This document shows positions 1 to 7,580 of a DNA stretch of 64,000 nucleotides, in pieces. Position 1 is the stretch's first letter. Each line of letters starts with the position of its first letter. The stretch is from Paraburkholderia fungorum (GTDB lineage: Bacteria > Pseudomonadota > Gammaproteobacteria > Burkholderiales > Burkholderiaceae), in contig NZ_MCAS01000045.1 of NCBI RefSeq assembly GCF_003610895.1, forward strand, positions 1-64,000, written 5' to 3'. The notes below the pieces were generated by a model, which worked only from the letters and a program-made list of their open reading frames with translations, did no database searches and was not told the origin of the DNA. A program made the position numbers and the translations under genes.

Positions 1-48
1 GTAAGGGGCTCGTCCCGGCCGTCCTAGGCGGTTACTGCGATACACAGC

Positions 49-89
49 AAAGTGATGTCCATCATTTTCGATTTGATGGACACCACTTT
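49..89. repeat. Subterminal inverted repeat in the IS66 leader
   Basis: Arms of 16 bases (49-64 and 74-89) are complementary except for one position, with a 9-base loop. The left arm contains the GTG/ATG start candidates of tnpA (52, 55) and the right arm begins at another possible start, ATG 76. It could be a transposase-binding or operator site, or a translation-limiting hairpin; which one is not decidable from sequence. Confidence 0.6.
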
Positions 90-489
90 GTCAGAGTCTC
101 CAGAGAAGAAGCCGGGTAGTCGAGCAGGCCGTCCGAATTACCCACGAGAGCTTCGGGACCGGCTGGCGGCGGCAGCGTGCGAGCCGGGCGTCTCGGTCGC
201 GAGACTGGCCCGCGAGAATGGCATCAACGCGAACATGCTGTACACCTGGCGGCGGCGATATCTTGCCGAGCAGCAAGCTCCGTCTACCAGCCTCCTCCCG
301 GTCGTACTGCTGAGTGACGCGCCGACGCAGGTCGTTGCGTCATCTTCGGGCGTTCCGCAAGCGCCAGAGATGAAGCCGGCGTCTCCTGGGGGTACGATCG
401 AGATCCGCATCGGCCGTGCGGTGGTTAAGGTAGACGGCCTGGTCGACGCTGACATGCTGCGTACCGTGCTGGGCAGTCTGCGATCATGA
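55..489 (+). CDS. tnpA: IS66 accessory protein TnpA (helix-turn-helix)
   Basis: A basic N-terminal half with a helix-turn-helix of the transposase-8 type is visible, including VARLARENGINANMLYTWRR at about residues 50-69. It is followed by a variable linker and a C-terminal segment (IEIRIGRAVVKVDG) typical of IS66 first ORFs. The length of 144 residues fits the family. TnpA is required for transposition of this family along with TnpB and TnpC, presumably by DNA binding. The start is uncertain: GTG 52, ATG 55 and ATG 76 are in frame, none has a good ribosome-binding site, and the first two lie in a hairpin arm. The stop overlaps the tnpB start as ATGA, suggesting translational coupling. Confidence 0.9.
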   Translation: MSIIFDLMDTTLSESPEKKPGSRAGRPNYPRELRDRLAAAACEPGVSVARLARENGINANMLYTWRRRYLAEQQAPSTSLLPVVLLSDAPTQVVASSSGVPQAPEMKPASPGGTIEIRIGRAVVKVDGLVDADMLRTVLGSLRS

Positions 490-830
490 TCTCTCTGCCG
501 GTTGGTACGCGCATCTGGATCGCTGCGGGCGTGACCGACATGCGGTGTGGGTTCCAGGGGCTGGCCGCAAAGGTACAAACGGCGCTTGAAGAGAATCCAC
601 TGGGCGGCAACGTCTTCATCTTCCGGGGCCGCCGAGGCGACCTCGTAAAAATCCTCTGGGCAACGGAGGACGGAATCTGGCTTCTCGCGAAGCGGCTTGA
701 GCGGGGCCGTTTTATCTGGCCCCAGGCCGACGGCGGGAAGGTCCATCTGAGTTCAGCACAACTGTCGATGCTTCTCGAGGGCATCGATTGGCGACAACCC
801 CGTCGCACCGCCGCGTTATCGATGTTGTAA
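486..830 (+). CDS. tnpB: IS66 accessory protein TnpB
   Basis: The 114-residue product has the hallmarks of IS66 Orf2: an N-terminal RIWIAAGVTDMRCGFQGLA segment, FIFRGRRGD in the middle, and LLAKRLERGRFIWP towards the C-terminus. Its biochemical role is unknown, but it is needed for IS66 transposition. It overlaps tnpA by four bases and is followed after 30 bases by tnpC, so the three genes form one transcription unit. No truncation is seen. Confidence 0.93.
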   Translation: MISLPVGTRIWIAAGVTDMRCGFQGLAAKVQTALEENPLGGNVFIFRGRRGDLVKILWATEDGIWLLAKRLERGRFIWPQADGGKVHLSSAQLSMLLEGIDWRQPRRTAALSML

Positions 831-860
831 ACCGCGCGGCAGACCCGTAAACTACGGCGT

Positions 861-2429
861 ATGTCGAACGGCGCCGATCTTCCAGACGATGTCGAATTGT
901 TGAAGGCCTTGCTGGTCGAGGCCCGTAGTCTGCTTGCTGAACGCGATGTCGAGATCGAGCAGCTTAAGGCGCAGATCGACAAACTTCGGCGCATGCAGTT
1001 CGGCCGCAAGTCCGAACAGTTGCAGCGGCAGATCGAGACCCTCGAGACCCAACTCGAGGATCTGGCCGCCGGCCGGGGCGTTGCAGACGTGGAGCGTGCG
1101 CAAGCTCGAGGCGCAAACGCTTCCTCCTCCAATGCAACGACGGACGAAGCGGCTTCGAGACAAGCGCTACCTGCGCACCTCTCGCGCGAGGATCATGTGC
1201 TTGAGCCCGAATCGAGTTGCCCGCACTGCGGTCAACAGATGCAGGTGCTCGGCGAGGACGTGTCCGAGCAACTCGCCCGGGTCGCAGCGGCGTTCAAAGT
1301 CGTTCGCACGATCCGGCGCAAATTCGTTTGCTCATGCTGCAGCACCATCAGGCAGCCGCCGATGCCCGGCCTTCCGATCGAGCGGAGCATCGCCCATCCA
1401 AGCTTGCTGGCGGACATCCTCGTTTCGAAATACGCAGACCATCAGCCGTTATATCGGCAATCGGCGATCGCGGCGCGCGACGGCGTGACACTCGACCGGG
1501 CCAGCATGGGTCGCTGGGTCGGCCAATGCGAAGCGTTGTGCGCGCCGCTGATTGAGGCGCTGCGCCGCTATACGGTGTCGGCCGCCAAGCTGCATGCGGA
1601 CGACACGCCAATCCCGGTGCTCTCGCCGGGCAACAGGAAGACCCGCACCGGTCGGCTATGGGTCTATGTGCGCGACGATCGTCGCTCGGGGTCGACGCAA
1701 CCCGCTGCGGTATGGTTCGCATACTCGCCGAACAGGCAAGGCATCCACCCTCAGACTCATCTCGCCGGCTTCAGGGGGACCCTGCAGGCGGACGCTTACG
1801 CGGGCTTCGATGAGCTGTTCCTGGGTGGCTCCGTACTTGAAGCGGCATGTCATGCTCACGCGAGGAGAAAGTTCTACGACATCCACGTGCGCACGCCGTC
1901 CGACACGACGCAAAAGGCACTTGAATACATTGGCGCGCTATACGACATCGAGGCCTCCATTCGCGGCAAGCCTGCGGCCGAACGGCTACGAATACGGCAG
2001 GAGAAAGCCAGGCCACTGCTTCAAATCTATGAAGCGTGGCTCAAGGCCAAGCTCGAAACGTTGTCGTCGAAGTCCGACACTGCCAAGGCGATCAACTACT
2101 CGCTTAACCAGTGGCGCGCCCTGACGCTATATTGCGAAGACGGTACGCTCGAGATCGACAATAACATCGCGGAAAACGCGTTGCGTTGTGTAAGCCTGGG
2201 CCGGAAAAACTTTTTATTCGCCGGCTCCGACAGCGGTGGTGAACGGGCAGCCGCGATGTACGCGCTAATCGGCACCTGCGCACTGAACGACATCGATCCG
2301 CGCGCCTATCTGGACCACGTGCTAACTCACATCGCAGATCACAAAATCAATCGCATCGACGAGCTTCTACCGTGGCACGTGGCCGACAAGCTGCAGCCGC
2401 CAGCCAGTCCGCCGACACCCGCTATCTGA
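861..2429 (+). CDS. tnpC: IS66 DDE transposase TnpC
   Basis: The 522-residue protein begins with a coiled-coil region rich in Glu/Leu, followed by a zinc-finger-like part (CPHCGQQM and FVCSCCS) and the DDE catalytic core. The catalytic acidic residues are visible as KLHADDTPIP, LQADAYAGFDELF and EIDNNIAENALRC. The C-terminus carries the short IS66_C tail. It catalyses strand transfer of the element. Length and motif order are those of complete IS66 transposases, and no frameshift is present. The 72 bases after the stop contain the right terminal repeat. Confidence 0.96.
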   Translation: MSNGADLPDDVELLKALLVEARSLLAERDVEIEQLKAQIDKLRRMQFGRKSEQLQRQIETLETQLEDLAAGRGVADVERAQARGANASSSNATTDEAASRQALPAHLSREDHVLEPESSCPHCGQQMQVLGEDVSEQLARVAAAFKVVRTIRRKFVCSCCSTIRQPPMPGLPIERSIAHPSLLADILVSKYADHQPLYRQSAIAARDGVTLDRASMGRWVGQCEALCAPLIEALRRYTVSAAKLHADDTPIPVLSPGNRKTRTGRLWVYVRDDRRSGSTQPAAVWFAYSPNRQGIHPQTHLAGFRGTLQADAYAGFDELFLGGSVLEAACHAHARRKFYDIHVRTPSDTTQKALEYIGALYDIEASIRGKPAAERLRIRQEKARPLLQIYEAWLKAKLETLSSKSDTAKAINYSLNQWRALTLYCEDGTLEIDNNIAENALRCVSLGRKNFLFAGSDSGGERAAAMYALIGTCALNDIDPRAYLDHVLTHIADHKINRIDELLPWHVADKLQPPASPPTPAI

Positions 2430-2501
2430 CAGTGCAAGTCCGGATCACCATCATGCCTCACGTGCACGCGCGTGGACGAACGGCATGCGTGAGCCGCTTA
2501 C

Positions 2502-2892
2502 GGTCTTTGTGGGAGTCTGTTATCCGGAGGTGCACCCCGACCGCTGGTCGCGGCGTGGGTGGCCATGTGGCTTCGCCGTCGGAGAGAGTTTCCCGTGTTT
2601 GCTTCGCGACGGCTTGCAGCAGCAGGACCGCAACCGCCATTGTTTCACCACGGACGCGTCTGCACACCAAAGTGCCGGAGGCCAGAAGCGCGGCGTGCGC
2701 CGTTCCATTCTTTACTTTGTAGACCGGATGGCGGTGACATGCACGGTTGCCAGGGTATTGGAGAGATGCCCTACCAAATGAGACAGGGCAGAGTTAAGGA
2801 TGCCGGCAAGATTCAGGCTGCAGTGGATGCAAAATGGGCACCAAAGGGGTAGGAGACGGCTTCGCTAACAATCGACGTTGCGGGAGGAAGAC
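2502..2892. other. Non-coding flank between IS66 and the PII-like gene
   Basis: Short open frames on both strands here have no ribosome-binding site or recognisable product. This is probably older intergenic DNA interrupted by the IS66 insertion, plus the promoter region of the PII-like gene. Confidence 0.4.
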
Positions 2893-3210
2893 ATGGAACT
2901 GAAATGCGTCGTGGCCATTGTCAGGCCTGGTGTAGTGGAAGTGCTGGAAAGGAAACTTGGTGTTATCGACATCCATGGTGTGACCGTTACGCGAGTCAGG
3001 GGATTCGGCGCGCACCCGAATCTCTTCGCCGATGACTGGACAAGGGAGCACATCAAAATCGAAATTTTCGTGCAGGCGGAAAGCGTCGATGCGCTAATCA
3101 GGACAATCATGGATATTGCTCACTGCGGCACAGCTGGAAACGGGGTCGTTGCAGTCATGCCGGTGGAGAAATTCTTCCGCGTTCGCAGTCAGTCCGAGGC
3201 AGTGCCCTGA
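2893..3210 (+). CDS. PII-like signalling protein with shortened T-loop
   Basis: The 105-residue product has the PII fold signature: KCVVAIVRP at the start, VTVTRVRGFG before the T-loop, KIEIFV after it, and a B-loop/C-terminal part GTAGNGVVAVMPVEKFFRVRS matching the usual TGxxGDGKIFVxPVExxxRIRTGE. PII trimers bind ATP/ADP and 2-oxoglutarate and regulate partners through the T-loop. Here only about 15 residues separate GFG and KIEI, against about 22 in GlnB/GlnK, and the uridylylated Tyr is absent. It is therefore better called PII-like than GlnB. ATG 2893 is preceded by GGGAGGA; an upstream TTG at 2878 is less likely. No amtB or other partner gene is adjacent. Confidence 0.85.
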   Translation: MELKCVVAIVRPGVVEVLERKLGVIDIHGVTVTRVRGFGAHPNLFADDWTREHIKIEIFVQAESVDALIRTIMDIAHCGTAGNGVVAVMPVEKFFRVRSQSEAVP

Positions 3211-3283
3211 TTCGACGTGCGCAACATAGGTCGGACGAGCAGTGCCAATGTGCCTGCTCGTCCTGGTCCCGGCGACCAGTCTG

Positions 3284-3493
3284 TCAAGTCCTCGCCAGCC
3301 CCAGGCGTCGTAATAGCTCGGTACCCTCCGATGTCACACGGAATTCGGGTTTCTTGGATGTTGTGGGCACGACTTCGACCAATTGTTCCTGTTGAAGGGT
3401 CACGGCATCGGGGTCTGCGAGCGCCACCTGTCCCGGCGCGCTAAACAGCACAAACAACATCGCAATCTCATGGTGGCTAAGGAGCTTCTTCAT
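3284..3493 (-). CDS. Small conserved-looking protein, function unknown
   Basis: The 69-residue product runs from MKKLLSHHEIAMLFVL to ELLRRLGLART. ATG 3493 has TGAGG seven bases upstream; an in-frame TTG at 3505 is a weaker start. The second half (LQQEQLVEVV, then FRVTSEGTELLRRLG) resembles a compact winged-helix-like unit with a final helix. I recall similar short proteins in Burkholderia genomes but cannot name a family. The N-terminus is moderately hydrophobic and could be read as a signal peptide ending at ALA, but the conserved-looking helix pattern makes a cytoplasmic protein more likely. Confidence 0.6.
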   Translation of the reverse strand: MKKLLSHHEIAMLFVLFSAPGQVALADPDAVTLQQEQLVEVVPTTSKKPEFRVTSEGTELLRRLGLART

Positions 3494-3729
3494 GATGTGC
3501 CTCAATAACTGTTACGCACATGGAGTTCGGTCAACACGCGATTTGACGAACGAGGAAGGTGGTTATGCTCCTTGTACGCTATGACGGAATATAGCGAGGC
3601 CGCGTGACAACGATTTGATAACGACACCGGCTGGCTGCGACATGTCGGTGGTAGCGGAAAGTAGGTTTTCCATCATGAATGAGTGGATGAGCGGATTATC
3701 GCCGTCGCAGACAGCGCCTGGTAGTGGGG

Positions 3730-3759
3730 AAAAAACGGACCCGGCGGAGCTCCGGGTCC
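3730..3759 (-). terminator. Candidate intrinsic terminator, minus strand
   Basis: GGACCCGG (3737-3744) pairs with CCGGGTCC (3752-3759) around a 7-base loop. Read on the minus strand, the stem is followed one base later by six T (3730-3735). No gene directly upstream on that strand is evident; the closest is the small membrane protein at 4388-4570. Confidence 0.5.
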
Positions 3760-4016
3760 CAAAGTCGACCCTGCAGGACCCGCAGAGGGACGACGAGCCA
3801 TACCTGACAAAGATGTCTTCGGCCAACTGCGGTGCAGCCAGACCAGTTAGGTTTCAGCATAAATGCAAACGCGGCAATCGCCTTTGCATCGACGAAGCGT
3901 TCCATGCTATGTGCTCAGGTCCGCAGCGACATGTGCGGCGATGACACTGGCGCAAGACGTAGCGTCGTTGACCATCGCAGTGCCGACTGAGCGGTAATGC
4001 AATCTACGCGATGGCA

Positions 4017-4033
4017 CTTAAGACAAACTTAAA
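4017..4033. promoter_or_regulatory. PmrA/QseB-type direct-repeat box (CTTAAG-N5-CTTAAA)
   Basis: Two half-sites spaced 11 bases start to start resemble the YTTAAK-N5-YTTAAK sequence bound by PmrA/QseB/BasR-type OmpR regulators; the last base of the second half-site deviates. No gene start lies directly downstream on the plus strand. A second, better match occurs at 9804-9820. Confidence 0.35.
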
Positions 4034-4170
4034 TTCGGCGGGAGATGCAATCGCTGGCGATTTGACGCAAAGGAGAGTTCGCAGCCTGGGAAAATATCCC
4101 ATGGAGGCAGCGCGCGTGACCGCGAACTGACGATAGACGAAGGCCGCACCGGGTAGCTGTCAAGGAGGAT

Positions 4171-4198
4171 TTATACCGACATAGTTATACCGACATAG
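4171..4198. repeat. Perfect tandem duplication, two units of 14 bp
   Basis: TTATACCGACATAG is present twice head to tail with no mismatch (4171-4184, 4185-4198), directly after AAGGAGGA. Identity suggests a recent duplication. Confidence 0.8.
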
Positions 4199-4387
4199 TA
4201 ACGGGCCGAGTTCGCCTGGACAAACTCGCGTGCTGTGCTTTGCCGCTCGATTCGGATTACGCTGGCTTGCACATGTTCAGCAGGGGAGCGTTCAACGCGG
4301 CGCCATTGCAAGAGCGGCATGCCATCGTTGCGTGTCTGTCCGCCGGTGTATCACGCACTTAGTCGAATTTGTCCGTGAACTTGTCGC

Positions 4388-4570
4388 CTACGCCTTAAGT
4401 GACCACGTACTGGTGAAGAGCGCTCCGGTAATTACTCCGACCGCCGTGAGCGCCAGATAGGCGATATGCAAATGCTGATGCGATGCAAGTCCACGCGTGC
4501 CGTACGTCAAGACACCCAGGCTGACAAGGCATGCGAAGGCCCTGACGGAAAACGCAGATGTCGAACGCAT
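4388..4570 (-). CDS. Small membrane protein, 60 aa, unknown function
   Basis: ATG 4570 has GGAGG upstream with nine bases between. The product has two hydrophobic stretches, about residues 9-25 (VRAFACLVSLGVLTYG) and 37-56 (AYLALTAVGVITGALF), joined by a short His-containing loop (ASHQHLHI), consistent with a two-pass inner-membrane microprotein. A longer frame upstream of this Met lacks a ribosome-binding site. No family is recognised. It is transcribed away from the small gene at 4952. Confidence 0.55.
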   Translation of the reverse strand: MRSTSAFSVRAFACLVSLGVLTYGTRGLASHQHLHIAYLALTAVGVITGALFTSTWSLKA

Positions 4571-4951
4571 TCTTTTGCTCCTCCAGTGACACGGCCGCTC
4601 CGCAGGGTCAGTGGAACCAAGGCCATTCATCAATGTTGTTGTACACACGGACCGTCTAGCGTCGCTACGCACTACTGTCTGTGTTCGCACGTGCACGGAA
4701 GTACGTCAAGCAAGCGTACACGGAGCGCGATGTCATGCGGGCGCTGCGTAGAATACTAAAGCAGCGGTAGCTCGAATAGTTGCTGAAATCCCTCGGTGGC
4801 ACAGAGACCAGTGCCTCGTGCGACCTAGAACTCCGCGGCCGGACCTGCTGCGGCGCACCAGTTTCTGGACTAACTGCTATGCCGCGCGGCTTCTACAATC
4901 GGAGAATGGGTTTGCGCTGCGATGCAGTGAAGGGTGACAGTGGAGGTTACC
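4571..4951. other. Intergenic region between two divergent microprotein genes
   Basis: No convincing coding sequence. It must hold the promoters of the minus-strand gene ending at 4388 and the plus-strand gene starting at 4952; no clear operator was found. Confidence 0.35.
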
Positions 4952-5083
4952 GTGGACTTGAGGTTTTCGTGGGGGTGGTACTTTCTGGCGCTGCTTGCAA
5001 TGATGGCGCTCAGTCTAGGGTTGACGGCACTTCGAGCCGGGGATACGGACAAGGAAAAGCGCGGCGAACACGATGACGAGTGA
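4952..5083 (+). CDS. Single-pass membrane microprotein, 43 aa
   Basis: A GTG start at 4952 is preceded by GGAGG with a five-base spacer. The product starts MDLRFSWGWYFLALLAMMAL, has one transmembrane helix (about residues 8-27) and ends in a highly charged tail (DTDKEKRGEHDDE), so it should insert with a short N-terminus and a charged soluble tail. It is below usual ORF length cut-offs and is easily missed. It is followed 45 bases later by a strong hairpin (5129-5153) that would terminate it. Function unknown. Confidence 0.6.
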   Translation: MDLRFSWGWYFLALLAMMALSLGLTALRAGDTDKEKRGEHDDE

Positions 5084-5128
5084 CGCGCGGTTCGTTTGCG
5101 AAAATGCACCGCTCGGGAGGCTAGTATC

Positions 5129-5153
5129 GCGCGCTCCGCAAGGGAGCGCGCTT
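5129..5153. terminator. Bidirectional intrinsic terminator candidate
   Basis: A perfect 9-bp GC-rich stem (5129-5137 with 5143-5151) and a 5-base loop sit between the convergent small plus-strand gene and pstS. The T-run is weak on both sides, so termination may depend on stem strength. Confidence 0.6.
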
Positions 5154-5167
5154 GATGCCTAGAAGTC

Positions 5168-6199
5168 TTATTCAGCGATTGGCTTGCCAGCGGCGTCTTT
5201 CACCTTCGCGCTCCATTGCGTGCGAATTTCGGTAACCACGGATTTCGGCAGGGAAATGTAATCCAGGTCCTGTGCAGCCTGGTCTCCGTTCTTGAACGCC
5301 CAGTCGAAGAACTTCAACGTTTCCTTACCTTCGTCGGGCTTGTCCTGCGCGGTGTGCAGCAGGACAAAGGTTGCGCCGACGACCGGCCACGCATCCTTGC
5401 CCGGTTCATTCGTCAGGATTTGGTAGAACGATTTCGACCAGTTGGCGCCGGCAGCGGCGGCCTTGAACGTTTCCGTCTCTGGCTGAACCACGGCACCCGA
5501 TGCGTTTTTCATTGCCGTGTAGACCATGTGGTTCTGCTTCACGTATGCCCACTCGACATAGCCAAGGGCGCCCGGGATGCGCTGGACGAAAGCGGCCACA
5601 CCGTCGTTACCCTTACCACCCGTACCCGTCGGCCAACTGACGGTCGTGCCTTCGCCAACCTTGCTCTTCCACTCCGGATTGACTTGCGACAGATAGTGCG
5701 TCCAGATGAAGCTTGTGCCTGAGCCGTCGGCACGACGGACAACAGCGATATCTGTGTCGGGGAGCTTAACTTTTGGGTTCAAAGCGGCGATGGCCGGGTC
5801 ATTCCACTTTTTGATTTTGCCCAGGTACATGTCGCCGAGCACTTCGCCAGATAGAGTCAACTCGCCCGGCTTGATGCCGGGAAGGTTGACGACCGGCACC
5901 ACGCCACCGACAACGGTCGGAAACTGGAACAGACCATCTTTCGCCAGTTCGTCGTCCTTCAAGGGTGCGTCTGACCCGGCGAAGTCGACCGTCTTGGCGA
6001 TGATTTGTTTGATGCCGCCCGAGGAGCCGATGCCCTGATAGTTGACCTTGCCGCCGTTTGCCTTCTGAAAGGCGTCGGCCCACTTGGCGTAGATAGGTGC
6101 GGCGAACGTGCTGCCTGCACCGGTAATGTCGGTAGCGTGAGCCGCGACGACGAAGAGTGCGCCAGTCAGGCCGGCAATCGCGGTTTGCATGAGTCTCAT
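5168..6199 (-). CDS. pstS: Phosphate ABC transporter periplasmic binding protein PstS
   Basis: The 343-residue product begins with a signal peptide (MRLMQTAIAGLTGALFVVAA, cut near AHA-TD), followed by DITGAGSTFAAPIYAKWADA and GSSGGIKQI, the phosphate-binding loops of PstS. Later segments include FAGSDAPLKDDEL, RADGSGTSFIWTHYLS and VEWAYVKQN. It binds periplasmic phosphate and delivers it to PstCAB. ATG 6199 has GGAG seven bases upstream. No pstC, pstA, pstB or phoU follows: the gene ends at a strong hairpin, so this is a solitary pstS, and the permease must lie elsewhere. A poor Pho-box-like pair of repeats lies 57-74 bases upstream. Confidence 0.96.
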   Translation of the reverse strand: MRLMQTAIAGLTGALFVVAAHATDITGAGSTFAAPIYAKWADAFQKANGGKVNYQGIGSSGGIKQIIAKTVDFAGSDAPLKDDELAKDGLFQFPTVVGGVVPVVNLPGIKPGELTLSGEVLGDMYLGKIKKWNDPAIAALNPKVKLPDTDIAVVRRADGSGTSFIWTHYLSQVNPEWKSKVGEGTTVSWPTGTGGKGNDGVAAFVQRIPGALGYVEWAYVKQNHMVYTAMKNASGAVVQPETETFKAAAAGANWSKSFYQILTNEPGKDAWPVVGATFVLLHTAQDKPDEGKETLKFFDWAFKNGDQAAQDLDYISLPKSVVTEIRTQWSAKVKDAAGKPIAE

Positions 6200-6507
6200 A
6201 TGTGCTCCACAGCGTGTGGTTGTTGGAAAAGGTCGCCCGAAAATAGACCTGTTTGATGTCAATACTGTGACGGGGTACCTCCGCTCAAATGCATGGAGCT
6301 GCGATACTCTGGTGAACACAGCGCCGGGCCGGTGTCGGACTCTTGTCTTTTAATAAGGGTAACTTCTTGGCGTAGTGCCGGATTCGAACTATTCTGAGGA
6401 ATCGCTTTGCGTTGCTGCAAATTGCCGGCCTGTACGCAAGGCGATACCGCGAGAGCCTTCGAGCTTTTTTGTCTTTCATTTCGATGACAATGCGCTAGAG
6501 GTGTGTG
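6200..6507. other. Divergent promoter region of pstS and the gene at 6508
   Basis: It holds upstream sequences for both divergent genes. Apart from the possible Pho box at 6256-6273, no defined site was recognised. Confidence 0.4.
6256..6273 (-). promoter_or_regulatory. Possible Pho box upstream of pstS
   Basis: On the minus strand the site reads CCGTCAC-AGTA-TTGACAT, two 7-base repeats with a 4-base spacer as in PhoB sites (CTGTCAT-N4-CTGTCAC). One and two positions deviate. Location upstream of pstS supports it. Confidence 0.35.
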
Positions 6508-6828
6508 ATGGTTACGAGAAAACCCGCTCCCGAAAAGATAAAAATCCCCAGCAGCCATGGAAAGACGAGGATTGGGTCCGTTTATGTCGGAAGCTTTGGT
6601 GATGGCGACCTGTGGATTATTTCGCCAACAAAAGGTGGGGGAGTGGTAGTCACGCACGTTCCTCCCCGGGAACCTGTGACCGGGGCGCTAGTAAGCGTTG
6701 AAAGCATCATGGTTCAGGCGAAGCAGGTCAGCGCGGCGCAGATTAGTGAGCACTTCAAGACGTCGGCGGCCAGTGGGCAGGATGTGCTGGAGGGAATCGC
6801 GATGCTCGGTGGAGAACAGGGCGCTTGA
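6508..6828 (+). CDS. Hypothetical protein, 106 aa
   Basis: ATG 6508 follows AGAGG with a six-base spacer. The product begins with a Lys/Pro-rich stretch (RKPAPEKIKIP), then alternating hydrophobic segments (SVYVGSFGDGDLWIISP, GGGVVVTHVPP) that suggest a small beta-rich domain, and ends in an Ala-rich helix. No signal peptide and no recognised family. It is followed after about 110 bases by another small gene on the same strand. Confidence 0.45.
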   Translation: MVTRKPAPEKIKIPSSHGKTRIGSVYVGSFGDGDLWIISPTKGGGVVVTHVPPREPVTGALVSVESIMVQAKQVSAAQISEHFKTSAASGQDVLEGIAMLGGEQGA

Positions 6829-6939
6829 GGCGTGCTCCGCTATGGATAAACACGCCGTTCAGTTGGTCATGCTTCAGTTTGCCGGCGACGCTCAGGCGGC
6901 AAGTCGCATGAAATCGACACAGGTTGATGAGGTGGTCCA

Positions 6940-7095
6940 ATGGTGGAAGTCACAGGAACGTTTATGGGCATAGCAGTGCTGGCAATTGCCGCTTTGCTGG
7001 TCGCAGGACACTATCGACGTGAGCATGTCCGCAAGCGACTTCTCGGTCGGATGGCCCGTAGCGAATGCTGGGACGCATTTCGTCACAGGCGATAA
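6940..7095 (+). CDS. Single-pass membrane microprotein, 51 aa
   Basis: ATG 6940 has GAGG with about seven bases of spacing. The product starts MVEVTGTFMGIAVLAIAALL, giving one transmembrane helix at about residues 8-22, followed by a strongly basic tail (HYRRE, RKRLLGRMAR) expected to stay cytoplasmic. An overlapping frame at 6842-6973 (43 aa, acidic, no clear ribosome-binding site) could be a partner gene but is less certain. Function unknown. Confidence 0.45.
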   Translation: MVEVTGTFMGIAVLAIAALLVAGHYRREHVRKRLLGRMARSECWDAFRHRR

Positions 7096-7580
7096 GGTTT
7101 GACCTGCGAGCAATCCTCGGTTCAACACCATCCTGCCATATGTGCGTGTTGATTCAACGGCATCGTGGGTCCTTTTCTGTGGAGGCAGAGCCGAAAGGCT
7201 TACGGATGCCGTCTGTCCGGTGGACACATCCGTTAAAGCTCCCGAAAGCCGGTGTACAGCCGTTGCAACAGGAGCCGCGTCTGTCACAACGTGTCGAATT
7301 CTGGTGTAAATCGGCGGCGTTCGGTGTAAGCGCTTCCTGTAGCATTTTGCGGAACCACATAATCCATGTCTGTGGTTAAGCCGGGAAAGAAGCACTTGAA
7401 CTTACTTCTTTTCAATGAATTGTCTCGTGCCCGCAGCGGTTATGCTTCCGTGATTATTGGGGCATCACGGGCGTACCCAGCATGCTCCCGCCATTGACCT
7501 GATGTTGGATGGCAACGGCTAAAACGCAGGGAGTGCAGTGCTGACCCCGAAATACCTAGAACCTGTCGAAGAGTGAAAAA
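7096..7580. other. Non-coding stretch before the first diguanylate cyclase
   Basis: Only short frames without initiation signals. A 43-codon frame from ATG 7365 was considered but has no ribosome-binding site. The end of this stretch should contain the promoter of the GGDEF gene. Confidence 0.35.

Larger units (their letters stand above)
1..2501 (+). mobile_element. IS66-family insertion sequence, apparently intact
   Basis: The element carries the three-gene order tnpA-tnpB-tnpC of the IS66 family. The left tip starts GTAAGGGGCTCG at base 1. The right tip at about 2490-2501 reads GAGCCGCTTAC, whose reverse complement GTAAGCGGCTC matches the left tip with one mismatch, as expected for terminal inverted repeats. 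The 8-bp target duplication typical of the family cannot be tested because the left flank lies outside the window; the right flank begins GGTCTTTG. All three frames are open with no internal stops, so the copy looks potentially active. Confidence 0.9.
3494..4387. other. Long intergenic stretch with regulatory-looking motifs
   Basis: No open frame here combines a start, a ribosome-binding site and a plausible protein. It contains a hairpin followed by a T-run on the minus strand (3730-3759), a CTTAAG-N5-CTTAAA motif (4017-4033) and a perfect 14-bp tandem duplication (4171-4198) just after an AAGGAGGA sequence that has no start codon behind it. It may be an old gene-loss region. Confidence 0.4.
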
